Shown: piece by piece, positions 26,963-35,092 of the stretch | How positions within the stretch are numbered: position 1 is the stretch's first letter | How the letters are laid out: every line of letters starts with the position of its first letter | NCBI GenBank assembly: GCA_945888515.1 | Contig: CAMDAD010000025.1 | Span: 1 to 46,842 of the forward strand | DNA length: 46,842 bases | Source of the DNA: Akkermansia muciniphila | GTDB taxonomy: Bacteria; Verrucomicrobiota; Verrucomicrobiia; Verrucomicrobiales; Akkermansiaceae | Reading direction: 5' to 3' | Made by a program: the position numbers and the translations under genes | The notes under the pieces: generated by a model | Seen by the model: the letters and a program-made list of their open reading frames with translations, nothing else | Told to the model about the DNA's origin: nothing | Databases searched by the model: none

Positions 26963-28645
26963 TCACTGCGGAATGCGCGGCGGAATCGGCTGCGGCACAG
27001 GCGGCTGCGGGGCTTTGTTCGGATCCACGGGCGGTATCGGTGGAGTGGGAATTTTTGGCTTGGTCTCGTCTGGTTTTTTACCGCCGCCACCTAGCAGGCC
27101 AAACACTCCGTCCACCACGCCCGTCGCCCCTTGCACGGCCTGATCGACCACGTCGGTTCCTTGCTCGATGACTTTTCCGCCGGTCTCTACCGCTTTGCTC
27201 ACCACACCCGTGCCCGTGGCGGCATCTTCCACGACCCGCTGGGTGTATTTCAGAACCTTCACGCCCGTGGCGGGAATGATATCAAACATGCGTGCACCCG
27301 CCGCCGCCATCAGGCGCGCGCTCAGGTCTTCTTTCGGGTCGTCCATGGTGCCGCTCAGGTGCATGGGCGCCCACAATAAACCTTTCTCGCCGGGAAAAAA
27401 TACATCTTCTTCCGCGCCGGGGATCTGCGACAAAGTGCCAGGGGCTAGACCCACCAAAAAGTCGCCATTCAATTGATAAGGTTGACCTGGAGCCGAGCGG
27501 GAGAGAGTGATACGACCTTCCATGCGCGCCAGCCCATCGGACCCGAGCTTTATGTTGGAAAAAACAATGCGATCACCCGTCCATTCATAGTCGCATTCCG
27601 CCGCGTGAAGAGTCAGGGTGCGGAAACGCAAAGACTGGGAGTATGCCGCGAGCTTATCCAAAATAGGTAGCGCGGTGAGGATGCCTTGATCGATGCGTAG
27701 ATGCCCTTTGACGGTTGGCTGACTCTTGCTCGATCGCACGGCAAACGATGATTCCACCTTGCCCGAGAGACGCTGACGCCAGTCGGATGGCAGCACTTCG
27801 CTACACATCACATCACGCAGAGATCCTTCTAACGAATAACTCTGACTTTCCAAATCGAGCTCGCCCGCTATATCGAGAGATCCATTGTCATAAACGCGAA
27901 AAGTGGAGTCGGTGAGATAGAGATAACCGCTCTGATAAGTGAGACGCATCTTGTCCAGCTTGAGCACCGGAGACCACTCAAAGGGTAGCTTGACCTTGCC
28001 GCCATTCGCACACACCTTGACCTTTTCCAGAGAATCTGTGGGCTCCACATCCCAGCGCGTGCCAGAAAGCATCGCCTCGCCCTCACGGGTGATCACCCGA
28101 ATCACCGAATCGTTTACGATCAAACTATCCGTTTCAATTTTTTTCGGAATCCAGGAATCGAACCACGATGGTTTGACTCGCAGTGACTCCGATCCTTCAT
28201 CGATCGTTTCCACCTGAGGCGCAGCTAGCCCTGTCGCGGTGGTATCGACAGTGACGGAAAGTTTCGTGATACGGCTGGGACTTACACTCCACACTCCACG
28301 CATAACCCCTGCGGCATCGATCCCTGTTTTCACACCTTCCACCGAAAGTTGTTTCATGGATGCAGGACCAGTCGCTTCAAAGTAATCGGTATTGACCTGA
28401 AACCCATCCCAACGCAGCGGACTCATCGTGCTCTGTGCCTTGAGGGTCTTTTCTGCTTGCGATACTATCATGCGCCGGAAATCCGCACTGGCCAAATAGG
28501 AACGCAACCACACATAGCCAGCCACCGATACCACCGCTGCCGAAAGCATGCCGAGAACCGTGAGACGCATCATCCAGCGCCCCCAACGCGGACCACTCGA
28601 TGATTGTTTCGCTGCGGAAACTTTACGTTGGGAACGTCGACTCAT
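26963..28645 (-). CDS. AsmA-like envelope protein
   Basis: A 560-residue protein with an N-terminal signal anchor (about 30-50, LTVLGMLSAAVVSVAGYVWL). A long beta-rich body with repeated short strands follows, typical of AsmA/TamB-like bridging proteins. Near the C-terminus, AKLTLVV-like strands give way to an alanine- and glycine-rich helix (VVSKAVETGGKVIEQ) and a proline-rich tail (PTPPIPPVDPNKAPQPP). AsmA-like proteins are implicated in lipid traffic to the outer membrane. The ATG at 28645 is chosen because an upstream ATG at 28702 overlaps truA. Assignment is by architecture, not by a strong signature. Confidence 0.6.
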   Translation of the reverse strand: MSRRSQRKVSAAKQSSSGPRWGRWMMRLTVLGMLSAAVVSVAGYVWLRSYLASADFRRMIVSQAEKTLKAQSTMSPLRWDGFQVNTDYFEATGPASMKQLSVEGVKTGIDAAGVMRGVWSVSPSRITKLSVTVDTTATGLAAPQVETIDEGSESLRVKPSWFDSWIPKKIETDSLIVNDSVIRVITREGEAMLSGTRWDVEPTDSLEKVKVCANGGKVKLPFEWSPVLKLDKMRLTYQSGYLYLTDSTFRVYDNGSLDIAGELDLESQSYSLEGSLRDVMCSEVLPSDWRQRLSGKVESSFAVRSSKSQPTVKGHLRIDQGILTALPILDKLAAYSQSLRFRTLTLHAAECDYEWTGDRIVFSNIKLGSDGLARMEGRITLSRSAPGQPYQLNGDFLVGLAPGTLSQIPGAEEDVFFPGEKGLLWAPMHLSGTMDDPKEDLSARLMAAAGARMFDIIPATGVKVLKYTQRVVEDAATGTGVVSKAVETGGKVIEQGTDVVDQAVQGATGVVDGVFGLLGGGGKKPDETKPKIPTPPIPPVDPNKAPQPPVPQPIPPRIPQ

Positions 28646-28667
28646 AGGGAAAAAGGTAGTCGGATTT

Positions 28668-29453
28668 TCAGTCGTGGCAAGCAGGATTGCGCGGCTCATC
28701 ATACCACACTTTCGCCAGAGTTAGTCCATCGGCCGGTGCACAATGCGGACAAGTCATCGAGAAAGGAACATCGCCTGGATCAATGAAATCCAACAGCTGT
28801 TGGCGAGACATTTTCCCTTGCGCCACCATCACCGCCGCACCGGTCAACAAGCGAACCATGCGATAGAAAAATCCCTCGCCCGTAAAGCGCAGGATGTAAC
28901 CATCATCGCGCACGGCCACAGAGGCCTCCGTGATCGTGCGATGGTAATCCATGTCCGGCGTTTCATTCCCGCGCACGGCGGCGAAACACACAAAATTGTG
29001 ACGCCCCACATAACACGACAAGGCATTGCGCAGGACATCAATGTCGAACAACTTCGGCAAATGCCACGCCAACCCCGCCAGCAGAGGCGGCAATACGGGC
29101 AGGGTGCAGATACGGTATTCGTAGGTTTTTCCCGTAGCGGAAAATCGTGCGTGAAAATCGATGGATACTTCCTCGCACTCCATCACACGCAAGGTCGGCG
29201 GCAGCTTTGCGTTCAGCGCCGGCAGCCAGTTGTAGGGATTCATCGTCAGGTGCTCCGGTGCATCGAAGTGCCCCACCTGCCCCAGCGCATGCACCCCGGC
29301 ATCCGTGCGACCCGATAGATGCAAACGCACGGGCCTTTTTGCGGTTGCCTCGATCGCCCGCTCCAAGTGATCCTGCACGGTATTGCCACAGGCCTGCGAC
29401 TGTGACCCGGCAAAGGCCCGGCCATCGTAGGCAATCGTAAGTTTGATGCGCAT
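28668..29453 (-). CDS. truA: tRNA pseudouridine synthase A
   Basis: Modifies U38-40 in the anticodon stem-loop of many tRNAs. The N-terminal motif TIAYDGRAFAGSQSQ, the catalytic Asp in LSGRTDAGVHALGQV and the FHARFSATGKTYEYRI segment are all family marks. GEGFFYRMVRLLTGA lies near the C-terminus. It has 261 residues. It is followed after 22 bp by the AsmA-like gene and preceded by mscL, all on the minus strand. Confidence 0.95.
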   Translation of the reverse strand: MRIKLTIAYDGRAFAGSQSQACGNTVQDHLERAIEATAKRPVRLHLSGRTDAGVHALGQVGHFDAPEHLTMNPYNWLPALNAKLPPTLRVMECEEVSIDFHARFSATGKTYEYRICTLPVLPPLLAGLAWHLPKLFDIDVLRNALSCYVGRHNFVCFAAVRGNETPDMDYHRTITEASVAVRDDGYILRFTGEGFFYRMVRLLTGAAVMVAQGKMSRQQLLDFIDPGDVPFSMTCPHCAPADGLTLAKVWYDEPRNPACHD

Positions 29454-29475
29454 GAGCTACGAAGAGGACGAACGA

Positions 29476-29892
29476 TTATTTTTTCAACAAATCGCGAATC
29501 TCCGTCAGCAAGACTTCTTGAGCCGAAGGGGCAGCCGGTGCCGCAGGCGCTTCCGCCGCTTTCTTTTTCAATTTGTTCATCGACTTCACCACCAAAAACA
29601 TCACGAACGCGACAATCAGGAAATTGATACCAATCGACACAAAGTTGCCCCAAGCGACCACAGGTCCTAGCTTTTTGGCATCCACCAAGGCCAAGCCCGC
29701 AGGGACTTTCTCCGACAAAGAAATATAAGCATTAGAAAAATCCACCCCACTGCTGAGTTTCGCCACAAAAGGCATGATCAGATCATCGATGAATGAGCCA
29801 GAAAATTTCGTAAACGCGGCGCCCATGACAAAGCCTACGGACAGATCGATCAAGTTTCCCTTCAGGGCAAATTCTCTGAACTCTTTGAACAT
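29476..29892 (-). CDS. mscL: Large-conductance mechanosensitive channel MscL
   Basis: The pentameric channel that opens under membrane tension during osmotic downshock. The N-terminal amphipathic helix (MFKEFREFALKGNLIDLSVG) leads into TM1 (GFVMGAAFTKFSGSFIDD). The periplasmic loop follows, then TM2 (about 85-105, VSIGINFLIVAFVMFL), and the C-terminal helix with the alanine-proline linker (APAAPAAPSAQEVLL). The start at 29892 is fixed by MFKEF; an ATG at 29925 is less likely. It has 138 residues, the usual length. Confidence 0.95.
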   Translation of the reverse strand: MFKEFREFALKGNLIDLSVGFVMGAAFTKFSGSFIDDLIMPFVAKLSSGVDFSNAYISLSEKVPAGLALVDAKKLGPVVAWGNFVSIGINFLIVAFVMFLVVKSMNKLKKKAAEAPAAPAAPSAQEVLLTEIRDLLKK

Positions 29893-30279
29893 ACAAGTTG
29901 AGGTGTTAGGTGTTCCCTGCGCCAAGGCGCAAACAACTCTTTCCTACCCGATTCCCCCGCCCATTCAATCAAAATCCACGGCAAGTGCACGTAGGGTGAT
30001 CACGCCAGAGAAACGAATCATCATTGCAATGCAGACATCTCAACCACTGCAATCCGCTGAAAGCACTGATTTTTCCTTTCGATCAGACTTCAAACCCTGA
30101 TTGGCAGCAGTAGTTCCCTTTTTGAATTCTGTGAAAATCGTCTGTCAGCACGTGGGAACCCATCTTTGCAAAAACCGCGTGGATCTCGGTATTTCATCGC
30201 TATCTGGGGCTGCCGGATACCAAGTTTTTCTGACGATTTTCTTGGCAACGTCAATTTCCGGCGCTGAGTGCATGGATTT
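29893..30279. other. Gene-free spacer with a distant inverted repeat
   Basis: No convincing coding frame is seen. A 10-bp perfect inverted repeat is present: GAAAATCGTC at 30133-30142 and GACGATTTTC at 30232-30241, 89 bp apart. It could bound a small decayed insertion or be chance. The mscL promoter must lie near 29893-29960, but no clear boxes are seen. Confidence 0.4.
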
Positions 30280-30910
30280 TCACGCGCTGTTCTTGCGATC
30301 TTTCAGCCACTCCATGGCCACCTTTACATACTCGATAAACTGCACTTCCTCAGGCCGCAGTGCAAGTTTCACGAGAATATCAGGCAAATCCCTACAAAAG
30401 TCTTTGTAAAGACGCTCCGTTTCCACAGGACCGGGCAATCTCCGGTTGCTGACGGTCGCCAACCAGTCGCGTGACTGCTTCATGGCAGTAATCGCCTTGC
30501 CGTCGTGCGAGCGGATGTCTTGTCCTGCGATATCGGAGATGAACTTCTGATAGCGGTAGGGCTCGCCATCCAAAATCAGACAACGCTTTTTTTTCTGGAT
30601 CGGTTGGTCTGAAAAGGACTTTGCGCCCAGAAACAACCCAAGCTCCAAAGGCATATTGAAGCGCGGCAGTCCGTTGACTTCATCGTGCTCCACTCGGGAG
30701 ATATCATGAATGCCGAATTGCGAGTCACGGATGATCTCCACAATTTTTCCGATGCGCGTCTCACCGGAGTCATCGCGCTCTCTGGCACAGCGTATGACGA
30801 AGCCACAATGGAGAACTGCAAAAATGATCGCCATCGTAGATGGGGCGATACGCATCGTCAAACGGACAGTTGAGAAAGACCTGCCTAGAATAGGCCTTTG
30901 ACATCTTCAT
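30280..30910 (-). pseudogene. Frameshifted Rossmann-like (nucleotide-binding, TIR/NDT-like) protein gene
   Basis: The 3' frame encodes 193 residues including IGKIVEIIRDSQFGIHDISR, then LPRFNMPLELGLFLGAK and YRYQKFISDIAGQDIRSH. Upstream, in another frame, lies MKMSKAYSRQVFLNCPFDDAYRPIYD. Removing one base from the CC at 30831-30832 joins the two into one continuous frame from the ATG at 30910. That ATG overlaps the 60-aa gene by 4 bp, which supports the start. IHDIS plus the NMPLELG element resembles nucleoside 2-deoxyribosyltransferase or TIR-like Rossmann folds, several of which are NAD-consuming defence effectors. This functional link is inference. The shift may be a real inactivation or a sequencing error. 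Confidence 0.7.
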
Positions 30911-31089
30911 GCTGGCTTGCGAGTGGACGCGACGGATGCTCTGTTTGATTTCTTGGCGCTGGCAGTATTGCGCTCTGAGACACTGGAATTGCTTGCGGCA
31001 CGCTCCTTGTTCACAGCCTTAATCGCGGCTCGGATCTGTAGTAGCGTCACCTTGCCCTTGCCATAATCGTGCTGTATTACCTGAGTCAT
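30907..31089 (-). CDS. Small basic protein coupled to the Rossmann-like gene
   Basis: A 60-residue lysine- and serine-rich protein of no recognised family. Its first 30 residues look structured (YGKGKVTLLQIRAAIKAV) and the rest is charged and likely disordered (SAKKSNRASVASTRKP). It lies directly upstream of the frameshifted gene with a 4-bp ATGA overlap, so the two are coupled. A regulator, antitoxin or immunity role is conceivable for such a pair but nothing in the sequence shows it. Confidence 0.5.
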   Translation of the reverse strand: MTQVIQHDYGKGKVTLLQIRAAIKAVNKERAASNSSVSERNTASAKKSNRASVASTRKPA

Positions 31090-31230
31090 GCGAATATTCT
31101 ATGCCAGAAATTAACACTGTGAACACTGGATAAGTCAAATGAAAAATCCATGATTGGCAAATTCGGAAGCTCCTGACATGCCAATCTTACTCTCGCCTAT
31201 CGAAATGAGTATCGCCCGTCACAGCTGATG

Positions 31231-31293
31231 TGGGCCCGCAGGGATTTGAACCCTGGACCAACCCCGACGATATCGGGGCTGCTGTAACCCAGC
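31231..31293 (-). pseudogene. tRNA-like fragment lacking the 5' acceptor strand
   Basis: On the minus strand this contains a full T arm (CAGGGTTCAAATCCCTG) followed by CGGGCCC and A, an acceptor 3' strand. Upstream are a 5-bp anticodon-like stem (CCCCG/CGGGG with a 7-nt loop reading ATATCGT) and a D-arm-like GCTG/CAGC hairpin. No 5' partner for CGGGCCC is found, so it cannot form a normal acceptor stem. It is 29 bp from the intact tRNA-Ile and on the same strand. It may be a decayed tRNA or a remnant of an earlier integration. Confidence 0.35.
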
Positions 31294-31322
31294 TTAGGAA
31301 AATGATGCGAAATCAGATAAAG

Positions 31323-31395
<73 letters not shown>

Positions 31396-31426
31396 AATAA
31401 GGATTTTCACGATTTAACTTGCCCAA

Positions 31427-31447
31427 TGCATACCAAAAATGCATACC
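31427..31447. promoter_or_regulatory. Left arm-type repeats, probable integrase-binding sites
   Basis: TGCATACC occurs at 31427-31434 and 31440-31447, 13 bp apart. The same octamer is found at 38990-38997 and 39002-39009, and inverted as GTATGCA at 39023-39029, at the other end of the element. Short repeats clustered at both ends of a tyrosine-integrase element are typical of arm-type integrase or excisionase sites. The same DNA is likely to include the tRNA-Ile promoter on the minus strand. Confidence 0.6.
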
Positions 31448-31471
31448 TTGCTTGCAACAAATCACAAAACT

Positions 31472-32572
31472 ATGCAACAAAAAGCCAAAAACACACAGGA
31501 CAAATGGACTTCCAAAAATGGAAAACCAAAAGTCTTTGCTAAGTCTAGAGTTGATTGTCTGCTTCTGCATCGGGGCGGGCAATACTACGCCTCCGTCAAA
31601 GTCGGTGGCAAGATAATTCGTAGGGCGCTCGACACCACCGATTTCAACACCGCAAACAACCGACTAGCAGGAGTCCTCGCAGAAATGCGGGGGGCGGCGA
31701 ACACTAGGGAAGCTCGATCACTTGGCGAGTCGATCACCAAGGAGTCCGAGCGAGAAGATCCATCGATCAAAGCGAACACCCGCCACTACTACCAACAAAT
31801 CTCCAAAGCTCTCGCTAAAGTCGCTGGATCCATGCCGGAGAACATTTTCGCAAGATCAATCACCAAGGTCACACTAGCCGACCTCCGCAACCTGATGGAC
31901 GCATACGCCGCCTCAACCTCGCCCACACGCTACAACGGCGCATTGGCACTACTCCGCCGGACGTATGAGCGATCTATCGAAGCGGGTCATGTCGCGACCA
32001 ATCACCCGCTGAAACTTGATCGAGTAAAGCCCGAAAAGCGCAAACACGACCTCCCTACCGCCTCGGCATTTGCCAGCATCGTGAAGGACATACTCGCCCA
32101 AAAGAAAACACACTCGAAAGCTACGGCCGCCGCCGTGGAGTTTCTCGCATACACTGGACTGAGAATCAGCGAGGCGCAGGGAGTCCAATGGCGAGACATA
32201 AAGGACGATCATCTTGTCGTAAGAACGGCCAAAAATGACGACCTCCGCACCGTTCCTCTCATCCCTGCCGCTGAGTCGCTTCTAAGCCGCCTCCGCGCCG
32301 CTGAAGTGCCTACTGGGGCAAATGATCCGGTCATGCTCATCAAATCGCCTAGAATCGCCCTAGCGCGCGCATGCGATAGACTAGGCATCGATCACATGCG
32401 CGTTCACGACCTCCGCCACATTTTCGCCACTCGATGCATCGAAGCTGGTGTCGATCTTCCCACGCTAGCGTCATGGCTGGGTCATAAGGACGGTGGAGTC
32501 CTCGCCGCACAGGTCTATGGGCATCTCTGCAAAAAACACTCTAACGCAATGGCGAGAAAGGTAATGGCATGA
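31472..32572 (+). CDS. int: Tyrosine recombinase (integrase)
   Basis: The site-specific recombinase that inserts and excises the element at tRNA-Ile. An N-terminal arm-binding and SAM-like core-binding region (about 35-190) precedes the catalytic domain. The catalytic residues are R in TGLRISEAQ, a beta-hairpin K (RTAKNDD), H and R in HDLRHIFATR, H in LGHKDGG and the nucleophile Y in AQVYGHL. The ATG at 31472 gives 366 residues; the upstream ATG at 31439 lies within the repeat array and is less likely. It is 76 bp from attL, as is usual for such elements. Its stop overlaps the next gene by 4 bp. Confidence 0.95.
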   Translation: MQQKAKNTQDKWTSKNGKPKVFAKSRVDCLLLHRGGQYYASVKVGGKIIRRALDTTDFNTANNRLAGVLAEMRGAANTREARSLGESITKESEREDPSIKANTRHYYQQISKALAKVAGSMPENIFARSITKVTLADLRNLMDAYAASTSPTRYNGALALLRRTYERSIEAGHVATNHPLKLDRVKPEKRKHDLPTASAFASIVKDILAQKKTHSKATAAAVEFLAYTGLRISEAQGVQWRDIKDDHLVVRTAKNDDLRTVPLIPAAESLLSRLRAAEVPTGANDPVMLIKSPRIALARACDRLGIDHMRVHDLRHIFATRCIEAGVDLPTLASWLGHKDGGVLAAQVYGHLCKKHSNAMARKVMA

Positions 32573-33234
32573 AAAAGAAAACATCCTCAATAGTGGAATG
32601 CAAACTGATGGGCATCGATTGCAAGATCGACGGCGAAAAGCATTGGCGTGATTTCACGGCGCAGTCATCTGAAGAACGTCTAACCCAATGCAGCGACTCG
32701 ATTCATTTTCTCATCCAATTGCATTTCATGGACATCAGCGAGAAGATCAGAAATCGGTTTCTGAAATACTTCTCAACACCTGCGGCCCAAGCCTCCAGAA
32801 AAGGGGCGATCGATGGACTTGTGGCGAAAAACTACGCCCAAGCCGACCACCTACTTTCCCTCGCTCAATCATTCATTCGCGATAGAGATTCAGGCGAATA
32901 CTCTACCGATACTGATTCAGGTATGGCAGCAATGGCCGCTATCGCATTGGGATTTGCTGATATCATCAATAATCGAGACGTTTCATCACTACAGCGCATG
33001 ATCAAAATCATCGAAAACAAAGGGGTGCCAGACGGGGTAAGGGGCGGCGTAGGTGCCGAGGAAAGATACATGTTAGAAAAATTTACTGAACTTCATCTAA
33101 CAAGTCGATCACTGCCAACGAAAAAAGCACTCCGTGATGCATGCGGCCTTGGCGCAAGGGAGGATGAAAAACTCGCCACTAAGCGCATGAAAAAATTCGG
33201 TCTATGGGGTCTCCCCACGGAACCCGAAATATGA
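32569..33234 (+). CDS. Unknown protein coupled to the integrase
   Basis: A 221-residue protein of no recognised family. It is mainly helical, with a central alanine-rich segment (DSGMAAMAAIALGFADII) and a C-terminal part with a glycine run (GVRGGVGAEERYMLEK) and the ending ATKRMKKFGLWGLP. Its ATG overlaps the integrase stop (ATGA), so the two are translated together. Cargo or regulatory function is possible. There is no signal peptide and no certain membrane helix. Confidence 0.6.
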   Translation: MKKKTSSIVECKLMGIDCKIDGEKHWRDFTAQSSEERLTQCSDSIHFLIQLHFMDISEKIRNRFLKYFSTPAAQASRKGAIDGLVAKNYAQADHLLSLAQSFIRDRDSGEYSTDTDSGMAAMAAIALGFADIINNRDVSSLQRMIKIIENKGVPDGVRGGVGAEERYMLEKFTELHLTSRSLPTKKALRDACGLGAREDEKLATKRMKKFGLWGLPTEPEI

Positions 33235-33271
33235 TTTTTCGGGGGGGTCTTGCAGAGCGCAACACGGCGCA

Positions 33272-33496
33272 ATGCTCGCACCCATGGCAAGAAACCATAC
33301 AACACAACACAACACGGGCGAGCGAGTAGCATACTCCCTCGCAGAAGCCGCCTCCATGATGGGGCGTGAACGCACATGGGCCTATCGTCAAGTGCAACAG
33401 GGGCGCATCCGCGCTATCACCGGATTCGGGGCGATGATGATCCCCGCCTCTGAAATCAAACGCATTTGCGAGGGAGGCGCATCGATCAGCCGATGA
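33272..33496 (+). CDS. Excisionase-like / AlpA-type helix-turn-helix protein
   Basis: A 74-residue protein with a MerR-like winged HTH: YSLAEAASMMGRERTWAYRQVQQGRIRAI, then a wing FGAMMIPASEIKRI. This is the pattern of phage excisionases and AlpA-like regulators that direct excision and control the integrase. ATGs at 33272 and 33284 are both possible. It is preceded by a run of seven G (33241-33247). It overlaps the following small gene by 4 bp. Confidence 0.75.
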   Translation: MLAPMARNHTTQHNTGERVAYSLAEAASMMGRERTWAYRQVQQGRIRAITGFGAMMIPASEIKRICEGGASISR

Positions 33497-33678
33497 GAGC
33501 CAAACGCCGAAACACCCGCCGGAGGGCATCGAAAATGGCTGAGGTCGCTCTACTGACCGCACTGGCAGCTCAGGAACTGGCCGCGATGCAAGCACTCGAA
33601 AACGCGATGACCGCACTCGATCAGGGTGGACTGGATCAGGGTGGAAACTCTAACGAAAATGGGAGGAATGCCAAGTGA
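33493..33678 (+). CDS. Small basic protein with tandem DQGG repeat
   Basis: A 61-residue protein taken from the ATG at 33493, which overlaps the stop of the excisionase-like gene as ATGA; an ATG at 33466 would add nine residues. The N-terminus is basic (AKRRNTRRRASK), the centre an alanine-rich helix, and the C-terminus carries a duplicated GGLDQGG motif. Its stop overlaps the GTG start of the helicase gene as GTGA. The family is unknown; a small DNA- or helicase-binding protein would fit but this is guesswork. Confidence 0.5.
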   Translation: MRAKRRNTRRRASKMAEVALLTALAAQELAAMQALENAMTALDQGGLDQGGNSNENGRNAK

Positions 33679-35021
33679 ACGAAGAACCAAAACCGTTAGA
33701 CTTTAACGCCATCGATGAACCGGTGACAAATGACTTCTACCATGAACCAAGCGAGAAGTTTCTTGTGGAGACTGACAAGGGCCGGTGGTTGTCTGTATCA
33801 ACTTCAAACTACAAGCGGATTCTTGCAGTCCGTGGGTTTAGCACGAAGAACGGCCCAACAGGCGTATCGGATGCGGATCTTGAAATTGTCAGGATACAAT
33901 CGGAATTCGATATTGTCAGATATGGGCCGCTATGCGGAAAAAACCCCGGCTTTTACGAGGAGAACGGCATCAGGCACCTAGTCACGGAACCGATGCGATT
34001 GATTGAACCGCGCCAAGGATCCGCGACTATCATCACAGCCATCTTGCGAGGATTGCTTGCTAGTGGAGAGAGAGAAGAAATCGGAACCACGCAGCTCCAC
34101 ACGTTTCTGGGGTGGCTCCAGTCATCTGTGCAAGCACTTCGCGCCGGTCGCTACCAGCAACAGCAAGCGATTGTTTTTGCTGGTCCGAGGGATTGCGGGA
34201 AATCACTGGTGCAGAATTTAATCATCACGGATTGTCTCGCAGGCCGAGCAGCAGACGGTGAGAAATACTTCCTCCGAAACAATGATTTCAATGCCGACCT
34301 TTACAAAGCGGAACATGTCGTCATCGATGACCGAGGATCTTCAAATAGGATCAGTAATCGCCTGGCATTCGGTCAGAAACTCAAAGGCGCAACCGTGGGG
34401 TCCGGTGTGGGCGATCTACACGGAAAAGGCCGTGACGGTGTGGCCTTGCGTCCGTGGTGGAGAGTATCGATCACATGCAACGATCAACCAGAAAACTTGC
34501 TGGTCCTGCCGCCGCTCAATGCAGACGTGGCCGACAAGCTGATAATTCTCCGCGCCTCACGTTTTGATCTTCCCATGCCGGTGGAGACACAGGAACAGAA
34601 AGATACGTTCTCAGCCGCGATCAAGCGAGAGCTGCCTGCGTTTCTGTATTTCCTACTCAATCTCTACGAACTGCCGGAACAGTATCGTGACCGGCGTTAC
34701 GGTGTGGTGACATTCCATCATCCGGATCTTGCCGAGGCCCTCGATAGGTTGTCTCCGGAATCGGAATTACTGGAATTGATTGATCTAACACTTGGTAATG
34801 AATTGGCGACCGGTGCTTTGTGGATCAAGGCATCAGATCTTGAAGACAGAATCCGAAGATCACACGGGGTCAGAGCAGATAGAATATTTACTTACAGCCA
34901 AGCATGCGGAAAATATCTTCAACGCCTCAGCGTCAATCATCCGGAACGAGTGCAAAAAAACCGGAGGCATTGCGGTGATGGTTGGAGTATCAAGAGCGTG
35001 GGGGGTGTGTGGGGTGAATAA
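33675..35021 (+). CDS. SF3-type / primase-associated replicative helicase
   Basis: A 448-residue P-loop ATPase of the kind used by satellites and phages to unwind their own origin. Walker A is GPRDCGKS (170-177) and Walker B VVIDD (215-219). A motif C-like ITCNDQPENL lies at about 272-281, and an arginine-finger-like region follows. A C-terminal wHTH-like part ends near LSVNHPERVQKNRRHCGDGWSI. The start is GTG, fixed by the GTGA overlap. Its partner is the primase gene downstream. An adjacent origin is expected but no iteron was identified. Confidence 0.8.
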   Translation: MNEEPKPLDFNAIDEPVTNDFYHEPSEKFLVETDKGRWLSVSTSNYKRILAVRGFSTKNGPTGVSDADLEIVRIQSEFDIVRYGPLCGKNPGFYEENGIRHLVTEPMRLIEPRQGSATIITAILRGLLASGEREEIGTTQLHTFLGWLQSSVQALRAGRYQQQQAIVFAGPRDCGKSLVQNLIITDCLAGRAADGEKYFLRNNDFNADLYKAEHVVIDDRGSSNRISNRLAFGQKLKGATVGSGVGDLHGKGRDGVALRPWWRVSITCNDQPENLLVLPPLNADVADKLIILRASRFDLPMPVETQEQKDTFSAAIKRELPAFLYFLLNLYELPEQYRDRRYGVVTFHHPDLAEALDRLSPESELLELIDLTLGNELATGALWIKASDLEDRIRRSHGVRADRIFTYSQACGKYLQRLSVNHPERVQKNRRHCGDGWSIKSVGGVWGE

Positions 35022-35092
35022 ATATTCTACACACAAAAAAAAGCACAATGATTCCTACAAAATAAAAAAATCACTCCCCACACCCCACACAG

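Noticed and set aside
30133-30241. 10-bp inverted repeat in the mscL upstream region as a transposon end
   Set aside because: The arms are short, no target-site duplication or coding remnant is visible, and chance is a fair explanation.
33241-33247. Run of seven G before the excisionase-like gene as a phase-variation tract
   Set aside because: It is short and lies in the spacer; no second observation supports slippage.
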